Part shown: positions 1 through 4,005 of the stretch, one piece after another | How positions within the stretch are numbered: position 1 is the stretch's first letter | How the letters are laid out: every line of letters begins with the position of its first letter | NCBI GenBank assembly: GCA_902489215.1 | Contig: CABTZE010000090.1 | Location: 1-7,934, forward strand | Length of the DNA stretch: 7,934 nucleotides | Origin: an uncultured Brevibacterium sp. | GTDB taxonomy: Bacteria > Actinomycetota > Actinomycetes > Actinomycetales > Brevibacteriaceae | Reading direction: 5' to 3' | Program-made: the position numbers and the translations under genes | The notes under the pieces: model-generated | What the model saw: only the letters and a program-made list of their open reading frames with translations | The model's database searches: none | What the model was told of the DNA's origin: nothing

Positions 1-467
1 TGCTTCTGCCCGCCGGAGAGTTCAGAAATCTGCTGTCCTTCGAGATCCGCAATCCCCATGGTGTTCAGAGCTTCATCAACCCGCTGACGCCGGCTGGCGT
101 TGATGCGGCCGAACAGCCCGACTTCGCCATACAGGCCCATCGTGACGACATCGCGCACTGTTGCCGGGAAGTCCCAGTCGATATCCGCAGATTGGGGCAT
201 GTAGCCCACGCGCCTGCGCCTCTGCGAAAGCGACCCACCGAAGAACTGCACCGTACCCGCCAGGGGTTTGAGCAGTCCCAGGGCGGCTTTCAGAAAAGTC
301 GACTTGCCTGCACCGTTGGGGCCCATGATGGCAAGCACTTCCCCAACGGGAGCCGCGAGATCAACGCCGTCAAGTGCGAGCTTGTCGTGATATGCGGCTG
401 TCAGTCCGCGCGCTTCCAACGCTGGGGCTCCCGCAATGGGCTTAGCTTCCCGAGCTCTGTTTGTCAT
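1..467 (-). CDS. Mn/Zn-type metal ABC transporter ATP-binding protein (partial, C-terminus off left edge)
   Basis: This is the ATPase that powers metal import through a partner membrane permease. The 155 visible codons hold Walker A (GPNGAGKST, residues 49-57), the Q-loop (MPQ, Gln92) and the ABC signature (LSGGQ, 150-154). The Walker B motif and switch histidine lie beyond the window edge. The stretch after the Q-loop (DWDFPATVRDVV, about 98-108) is characteristic of ATPases of Mn/Zn importers such as MntB, SitB and ZnuC. The ATG at 467 is preceded by GGAG five bases upstream and lies 11 bp after the stop of the binding-protein gene, so the two are almost certainly one operon. By the usual order of such operons, a permease gene should follow further left. 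The ATPase alone cannot separate manganese from zinc, although the DWDFP form leans towards manganese. There is no sign of damage in the visible part. Confidence 0.95.
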   Translation of the reverse strand, partial: MTNRAREAKPIAGAPALEARGLTAAYHDKLALDGVDLAAPVGEVLAIMGPNGAGKSTFLKAALGLLKPLAGTVQFFGGSLSQRRRRVGYMPQSADIDWDFPATVRDVVTMGLYGEVGLFGRINASRRQRVDEALNTMGIADLEGQQISELSGGQK

Positions 468-478
468 CGATGCTCCGT

Positions 479-1417
479 TCAGCTCAGGGCTTCTGCAATT
501 GCATTTGCGTTGTGTTCAAAAACACCGAGGTACGTGTCAAGCGGGGCTGATTCGCCCAGCGAATCGGCGTAGAGCTCCTTGTCGGAGACCTCAACGTCCC
601 ACCCCTTTGCCTTGACAGCATGTTTGAGGTGCTTAATCGCCTCCGGGCTCTTCAAGTTGTCCTGGAAGATGACCGGCACCTTGTGGTCGGCAATCGTCTT
701 TGCAAGTTCATCAATCTCGGGAGCCGACATTTCGGATTCGGATGACACGAAGTCTGTTGCGTAGATTTCCATGTCGTAGGTCTTACCCAGGTAGTTGAAC
801 GCGTCGTGTCCGGTCACAAGGATGCGATTCTCTTTGGGAATCCGCTCGAGCTTTTCTTTCGCATCCGCGGCAACTGCATCGATTTTCTTGTTGTACTCTT
901 CCGCGTTAGTCGTGTACTGATCCGCGTTTTCGGGGTCGATCTCACCGATCTTCTCTGCCGAGGCCTGCACAACCTGCTTCCACAGGTCGGGTGAGTTCCA
1001 CACGTGCGGGTCATGGCCTTCGATTGTGCCGTCCTCTTCCCACGGCAGCAGCTCAGATTCGTCAAGCTGTCCAGCCGCGGCAAGCTGCTTGTCACCGAGT
1101 TTGTCCAGCTGGTCCATCATCTGGTGCTCCATGTCGCGGCTGGTCCACAGCACGACGTCGGCCGAATCGAGCTTTTCGGTGTCGCGAGTGGTCAGCGGCT
1201 GAGTGTGCGGGTCTCCCCCGGGCTTGACGAGCACGGTGACATCGGCGTCGGGGGCGATGTTCCTTGCCGCGTCCCCCAAGTAGCCGGTGGTGGCAACGAT
1301 GCTGAGCTGCCCCTCTTCACCGTTCCCCGTCGTGGAGGGGGCACAACCTACCGCACTCATTGCCAGTACCGCACCTGCGATGCCCGCCATTGCGCGCTTG
1401 AACCCGAGTCGCTTCAT
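479..1417 (-). CDS. Metal ABC transporter substrate-binding lipoprotein (TroA/ZnuA family)
   Basis: This 312-residue extracytoplasmic protein captures a divalent metal and hands it to the ABC permease. It has a basic N-terminus, a hydrophobic signal segment and a lipobox ending at Cys25 (AVGC), so it should be a membrane-anchored lipoprotein. The fold of family PF01297 gives four metal ligands, which can be placed by motif: His71 (GGDPH), His138 (DPHVW), His204 (TGHDAF) and Asp285 (YADSLG). That H-H-H-D set matches TroA-like proteins. Classical Mn-binding PsaA/MntC proteins have Glu at the third position. The His-rich loop typical of many zinc-specific ZnuA proteins is missing. I chose the ATG at 1417 because AAAGG lies six bases upstream and it gives a normal signal peptide. 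A GTG at 1444 in frame would add nine residues without a comparable ribosome site. The ATPase gene follows after 11 bp. Metal identity is unresolved, but the operators upstream favour manganese. Confidence 0.93.
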   Translation of the reverse strand: MKRLGFKRAMAGIAGAVLAMSAVGCAPSTTGNGEEGQLSIVATTGYLGDAARNIAPDADVTVLVKPGGDPHTQPLTTRDTEKLDSADVVLWTSRDMEHQMMDQLDKLGDKQLAAAGQLDESELLPWEEDGTIEGHDPHVWNSPDLWKQVVQASAEKIGEIDPENADQYTTNAEEYNKKIDAVAADAKEKLERIPKENRILVTGHDAFNYLGKTYDMEIYATDFVSSESEMSAPEIDELAKTIADHKVPVIFQDNLKSPEAIKHLKHAVKAKGWDVEVSDKELYADSLGESAPLDTYLGVFEHNANAIAEALS

Positions 1418-1451
1418 TCTCTGCCTTTCGTTGCCGCGAAACACGCATGCA

Positions 1452-1465
1452 TTAAGTTCGCTTAA
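1452..1465. promoter_or_regulatory. DtxR/MntR-like operator, downstream copy
   Basis: This is a second inverted repeat, TTAAG and CTTAA around four bases (minus strand TTAAGCGAACTTAA). It shares 11 of 16 aligned positions with the neighbouring repeat when one flanking base on each side is included. It lies over the predicted transcription start of the metal transporter operon. Its centre is 20 bp from the centre of the upstream copy, close to two DNA turns, so two repressor dimers could bind on the same face. It is weaker than the first copy relative to the TTAGG/CCTAA half-site and may need cooperative binding. Confidence 0.5.
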
Positions 1466-1468
1466 CTT

Positions 1469-1497
1469 ACATTAGGCGCACCTAACGCCACGAACAA
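1469..1497 (-). promoter_or_regulatory. Predicted promoter of the metal ABC transporter operon
   Basis: Reading on the minus strand, TTGTTC (bases 1497-1492) and TAATGT (1474-1469) are separated by exactly 17 bp, a fair sigma-70/SigA-type arrangement. The start of transcription would then fall near base 1462, leaving a leader of about 45 nucleotides before the ATG at 1417. The -10 match is moderate (TA and the final T are kept). The assignment is supported by its coincidence with the two inverted repeats that would control it. It is inferred by eye, not measured. Confidence 0.5.
1472..1485. promoter_or_regulatory. DtxR/MntR-like operator, upstream copy
   Basis: This is an inverted repeat with half-sites TTAGG and CCTAA separated by four bases (minus strand TTAGGTGCGCCTAA, 12 of 14 positions symmetric). 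These half-sites are those of DtxR/IdeR-family boxes in actinobacteria, although the classical 19-bp IdeR box spaces them more widely. The site lies in the spacer of the predicted promoter and touches its -10 element, so a bound metal-loaded repressor would block RNA polymerase. It does not resemble the AT-rich Zur boxes known from actinobacteria. Regulator identity (MntR rather than DtxR/IdeR) is inferred from the gene controlled. Confidence 0.6.
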
Positions 1498-1540
1498 ATA
1501 AGTGTCCGTTTATCCAGATCCGACCTGAGTCGAGCGCTCC

Positions 1541-1586
1541 CAAAACTCACGAGGCGGAACTTGAGTTCCGCCTCGTGTTCTGTTTT
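1541..1586. terminator. Perfect 13-bp hairpin with U-tracts on both sides, between divergent genes
   Basis: The arms are 1548-1560 and 1565-1577, a perfect 13-bp GC-rich stem with the four-base loop TTGA. On the plus strand it is followed by TTCTGTTTT. On the minus strand it is followed by AGTTTTG. It therefore has the form of a bidirectional intrinsic terminator. The genes on either side are transcribed away from it, so no obvious transcript ends here. It may insulate the metal-regulated promoter and the hydrolase promoter from each other, act as a protein-binding palindrome, or be left over from a lost gene. Confidence 0.65.
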
Positions 1587-1593
1587 CGGGGAC

Positions 1594-1599
1594 TACAGT
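1594..1599 (+). promoter_or_regulatory. Candidate -10 element for leaderless transcription of the hydrolase gene
   Basis: TACAGT ends six bases before the ATG at 1606, so transcription would begin at or next to the start codon itself. No Shine-Dalgarno sequence is present at a useful distance: the only purine-rich run, CGGGGA at 1587-1592, is 13 bases away. No convincing -35 hexamer is seen 16-18 bases upstream. Leaderless genes with a -10 directly before the start codon are common in actinobacteria. Confidence 0.4.
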
Positions 1600-1605
1600 T
1601 GGCAT

Positions 1606-2499
1606 ATGGCACTCGAACACACACAGGTCGCCCTCCAACTGCCCTCGGGACAGGCACAAGCACACATCTGGACCACCGGAACGACGTCGCAGCGACAGCC
1701 GCTGCTGTTCATCCACGGCTTTCGAGGTGACCACCACGGCCTGCAGTTCATCGCCGAAAACGTCAGAGGCCGACAGTCGTTCATTCCCGACCTGCCCGGC
1801 TTCGGTCAGACCCCTCCCCTGCCCGGAAAGCAGACGCTTGAGACGTACACGTCATTTGTTCGCGGCCTTGCCGACTGGATTGAAAACCAGACAGGCCAAC
1901 AGCCAGTTCTGGTCGGGCATTCCTTTGGTTCGATCGTGGCGGCACACGCTGCGGCAGCGGCCGAACGTGCACGAGGTGCCGCAATAGTGGGCGCGGAAGG
2001 CGGAAATCCCCTCGTGCTCATCAACCCGATTGTCAGCCTGCCCGACCGAGGGCCGGGTCGTCTGCTCACGGTCGCGGTCGACAACTATTACCGCATTGCC
2101 GAATCCGCACCGGAGAAAATCGGCAATTTCCTGCTGAAGAACCGACCGACAGTGCGGCTCATGAGCGAAGCCATGGCCACCAGCCGTGACCGTGACACCC
2201 GTCGTTTCATTCACGATCAGCACCAGCAGCACTTCAGCAGCTTCAGCGACCGCAAATCACTGGCAGATGCCTACCGGGTATCAACTCACCACACGGTCCG
2301 CGAGGTGGAAAAGCAGCTGACGATGCCAGTGTTGGTCATCAGCGGCCGAGCGGACGCCATTGCTCCGCCCCGGGCCACCCGTGTGTTCGTCAAACGCCTG
2401 CCGAACGTCGAACACCATGAGTTTCCTCGTGTGGGCCACCTGGTGCACTATGAAAGGCCAACCGAGACCGCCCGGTGCATAGAAGAGTGGCTAGACTGA
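1606..2499 (+). CDS. Alpha/beta-fold hydrolase, substrate unknown
   Basis: This is a 297-residue cytoplasmic protein of the alpha/beta hydrolase superfamily (PF00561/PF12697 type), with no signal peptide. The catalytic triad can be placed by motif: nucleophile Ser106 in GHSFGS, the acid Asp250 in SGRADAIAP, and His278 in VGHLVHYERP. The oxyanion-hole motif is HGFRG (37-41). Residues from about 145 to 230, between the nucleophile and the acid, form an extended lid region that probably sets substrate choice. Esterase, lipase, C-C hydrolase or haloperoxidase-like activity cannot be told apart from sequence alone. I chose the ATG at 1606 because earlier in-frame starts (a TTG at 1561) fall inside the hairpin. 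The haem-degrading monooxygenase gene begins 29 bp after its stop codon on the same strand, so the two are likely cotranscribed, but that does not prove a shared pathway. Confidence 0.9.
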   Translation: MALEHTQVALQLPSGQAQAHIWTTGTTSQRQPLLFIHGFRGDHHGLQFIAENVRGRQSFIPDLPGFGQTPPLPGKQTLETYTSFVRGLADWIENQTGQQPVLVGHSFGSIVAAHAAAAAERARGAAIVGAEGGNPLVLINPIVSLPDRGPGRLLTVAVDNYYRIAESAPEKIGNFLLKNRPTVRLMSEAMATSRDRDTRRFIHDQHQQHFSSFSDRKSLADAYRVSTHHTVREVEKQLTMPVLVISGRADAIAPPRATRVFVKRLPNVEHHEFPRVGHLVHYERPTETARCIEEWLD

Positions 2500-2518
2500 A
2501 GGCACACGCGCAGACATC

Positions 2519-2524
2519 AGGAGG
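2519..2524 (+). promoter_or_regulatory. Strong ribosome binding site of the MhuD-like gene
   Basis: AGGAGG lies four bases before the ATG at 2529. It fixes this start over in-frame codons upstream, which would run into the end of the hydrolase gene. It also contrasts with the absence of such a site before the hydrolase, suggesting that the second gene of the pair may be translated more strongly. Confidence 0.85.
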
Positions 2525-2528
2525 AACC

Positions 2529-2813
2529 ATGTCGGTAGTGAAGATCAACGTTCTGTCAGTGCCCGAAGCACAGGGCGAAGAGCTCGAAGCCCGCTTCGCA
2601 AAACGAGCCCACAGCGTCGACCAGGCCCCGGGCTTCGAAGGCTTCCAAATGCTCCGCCCCACAGCGGGAACCGAGTCCTACTACATCGTGACCCAATGGG
2701 ACTCCGAAGAGTCCTTCCAGGCGTGGGCAGCACAGCGCACCCACCGCGGGCCCAACGAATCCCTGTCGAAACAGGAAGGCCTGCTGGAGTTCGAAGTCGT
2801 CGAATTCGACTGA
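2529..2813 (+). CDS. mhuD: MhuD-type haem-degrading monooxygenase (antibiotic biosynthesis monooxygenase fold)
   Basis: This 94-residue protein is predicted to cleave haem oxidatively and release iron in the cytoplasm. It resembles Mycobacterium tuberculosis MhuD along its whole length: both begin with VVKIN near the N-terminus, share RFAKRAH/RFAHRAH-type and PGFxGFQ stretches (about 22-40), and end in LLEFEVV. Asn7 and Trp66, the distal residues required in MhuD/IsdG enzymes, fall at identical positions. The haem-ligating histidine (His75 in MhuD) is probably His72 (QRTHRG), but the loop around it is about four residues shorter and differently composed. Members of this ABM family work as dimers with two ferredoxin-like barrels. 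Whether the product is mycobilin, staphylobilin or biliverdin cannot be predicted. Other ABM proteins act on other substrates, but the combined Asn7/Trp66 match makes the haem role likely. It sits 29 bp behind the hydrolase gene and ahead of a hairpin. Confidence 0.85.
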   Translation: MSVVKINVLSVPEAQGEELEARFAKRAHSVDQAPGFEGFQMLRPTAGTESYYIVTQWDSEESFQAWAAQRTHRGPNESLSKQEGLLEFEVVEFD

Positions 2814-2847
2814 AGACTCGACTGAAAGTCCCTCAGCTCTAACAGAC

Positions 2848-2879
2848 CAATGCCGGCGTCCTCATGGACGCCGGCATTG
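2848..2879. terminator. Convergent-gene hairpin (likely bidirectional terminator)
   Basis: The arms 2848-2861 and 2866-2879 form a perfect 14-bp stem around the loop TCAT. The hairpin lies 34 bases after the stop of the MhuD-like gene and 111 bases after the stop of mrpG, which face each other. It can therefore end both transcripts. A clean U-tract is lacking on either side, as is common for terminators in GC-rich actinobacteria. Confidence 0.75.
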
Positions 2880-2951
2880 TCATGTGTGGGTGGGCTGCGT
2901 TAGCTGACTCTGTTATATAGGCAGACAGCAGCCGGGTGCTCGGTCCCCTGT

Positions 2952-2980
2952 TGATCAGACGCAGTGGTGATCAGACGCAG
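2952..2980. repeat. 13-bp direct repeat downstream of mrpG
   Basis: TGATCAGACGCAG occurs at 2952-2964 and again at 2968-2980, with a period of 16 bp and the intervening bases TGG. Each copy contains the palindrome TGATCA. The second copy ends ten bases before the mrpG stop codon, on its 3' side. It looks like a short tandem duplication by slippage, and no function is evident. Confidence 0.8.
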
Positions 2981-2990
2981 GCAGTCAACC

Positions 2991-3383
2991 TCAGTCGTAC
3001 GGCGTGAATTCGTCAACGTCTGCGGCATCCCGCAGGCGCCCAGGTTCAGCCAAACGGTTGACCACGGTGGTGCGGCTGACCGGCGAACCGGACACGTAGA
3101 CAGCACGCGACAGCACGTTGGACGCAACACTCGACACGACGATCAGAGCGAGAAAACCCAAGATGGCCATCAGCAGGTGCAGAATCCTGAAGCCCTCAGT
3201 GCTGAGCGTGTAGACATAGGCCGCGGCCAGAATCATCGGCATGGCGAGACCGGTGCCCGGCGAGAACACGTTGATTCGGCTGAGGGCATCACGCGTCCGA
3301 AACATTGCGATGACAGTGCCAAGCAGGATGAGGCTTCCCCCGATCCCGAAGATGCCCACGAGAACTACGGCGACGGTTTCCAT
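2991..3383 (-). CDS. mrpG: Mrp antiporter subunit G
   Basis: This 130-residue membrane protein is the last gene of the Mrp (Mnh) cation/proton antiporter operon. Three hydrophobic segments are visible at about 4-26, 46-60 and 65-92, the topology expected of PF03334 proteins, followed by a 35-residue hydrophilic tail rich in Arg and Asp. The central motif reads RTRDALSRINV (29-39). In classical MrpG the corresponding stretch has a conserved RLHA, so the His is replaced by Asn38 here. The ATG at 3383 shares one base with the mrpF stop (TGATG) and has AGGGGG eight bases upstream. Longer in-frame starts would only read through mrpF in another frame. The subunit is required for antiport in studied Mrp systems and sits with MrpE and MrpF at one end of the complex. 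A convergent hairpin follows. Confidence 0.9.
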   Translation of the reverse strand: METVAVVLVGIFGIGGSLILLGTVIAMFRTRDALSRINVFSPGTGLAMPMILAAAYVYTLSTEGFRILHLLMAILGFLALIVVSSVASNVLSRAVYVSGSPVSRTTVVNRLAEPGRLRDAADVDEFTPYD

Positions 3384-3643
3384 CAGCGGTGCCCCCTGGT
3401 GAGGATACGAGAAAGCGCAATTGTCGACAGGATGCCCAGCAGTGAGGCCAGGAAGATCACGTCGAGCAGAATGGACAGGTTCACCAGCATCGCGATGAAC
3501 ACCAGAATGCCGATTGCACAGAAGTAGACGAGGTCGCCGATGATTGCCCGCGAACCGCTTTCCTTGGCAGTGAGAACGCGGATGAGACCCAAAACAATCG
3601 TGAAGGCGAGAATGCCGATGCAGATCCAGATGATGAAGGTCAC
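3383..3643 (-). CDS. mrpF: Mrp antiporter subunit F
   Basis: This 86-residue subunit of the Mrp antiporter has three predicted membrane helices (about 3-24, 38-56 and 58-80), matching PF04066 length and topology. In Bacillus-type MrpF the loop after helix 1 contains GPTxxDRVVALD. Here the same stretch reads TAKESGSRAIIGD. The Gly-Pro pair is gone and the first aspartate is Ser31, while the second is kept as Asp37. The protein starts with GTG at 3643, which overlaps the mrpE stop by four bases (GTGA), and AAGGAG lies nine bases upstream inside mrpE. Its end overlaps mrpG by one base. Identification rests on length, helix pattern and operon position as much as on motifs, and I regard it as secure. 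Confidence 0.88.
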   Translation of the reverse strand: MTFIIWICIGILAFTIVLGLIRVLTAKESGSRAIIGDLVYFCAIGILVFIAMLVNLSILLDVIFLASLLGILSTIALSRILTRGHR

Positions 3644-4005
3644 TGCTGATCGCTCCTTCGCGGAGGAACTTCGCCGCGCAGGGCTTTGAGCAGCCTGTCC
3701 TCCATGTCGTAAAGGCCGTCGAGCACTTCCTGTTCGGAGTCCCCGAACAGCGAGTGGACGAACAGCGTCGGCGGCGTCTTCGACGTGCCGGATGCCGTTG
3801 CGACCACGAGGGTGCCCGGCGTGATCGTAATCGACTGGGCCATGGACGTGATTTCAAAATCGGTGACGCAGCGCAGCGGCAGCTGAACGATCATCGGGTT
3901 GCCGTAGGGTTTGCGCGGCAGGTTCGACAGAACGTCCCACGTACCCGACAGGATCTCCTTGAAGATCCACAGGGCGTAGGCAATCAGGCGCAGAGGCTTC
4001 ATCAT
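3640..4005 (-). CDS. mrpE: Mrp antiporter subunit E, short form
   Basis: This 121-residue protein carries the conserved core of PF01899: a hydrophobic N-terminal segment (5-20, then FKEILSGTWDVL), the strand region with TDFEITSMAQSITITPGTL (about 49-67), and a C-terminal HSLFGD/YDMEDRLLKAL section. TPGTL is the family hallmark. It aligns from about residue 50 of the 158-residue Bacillus MrpE, so the first two membrane helices of the longer form are absent. No in-frame start exists further upstream: a TGA at 4041-4039 closes the frame. The short form is therefore what is encoded. ATGATG at 4005-4000 overlaps the mrpD stop (ATGA), and the ribosome site is weak, so translation is probably coupled to mrpD. 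It may be a normal actinobacterial variant and not a damaged gene. Confidence 0.9.
   Translation of the reverse strand: MMKPLRLIAYALWIFKEILSGTWDVLSNLPRKPYGNPMIVQLPLRCVTDFEITSMAQSITITPGTLVVATASGTSKTPPTLFVHSLFGDSEQEVLDGLYDMEDRLLKALRGEVPPRRSDQQ

Noticed and set aside
1444..1444. GTG at 1444 as start of the binding protein
   Set aside because: It would add nine hydrophilic residues before the signal peptide and lacks a ribosome site, while the ATG at 1417 has AAAGG six bases upstream.
1004..1465. Plus-strand frame of 153 codons opposite the binding-protein gene
   Set aside because: It shows no recognisable motif, and it runs across the operator region and the signal peptide of a clear lipoprotein gene.
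2911..2920. TGTTATATAG as a promoter in the convergent spacer
   Set aside because: There is a TATATA-like string but no -35 at a proper distance and no gene or RNA candidate downstream before the mrpG end.
2964..3527. Open plus-strand frame of 187 codons opposite mrpG and mrpF
   Set aside because: Its composition (Arg, His, Gln, Asp) is that of an antisense shadow, and the minus strand holds two overlapping conserved subunits.
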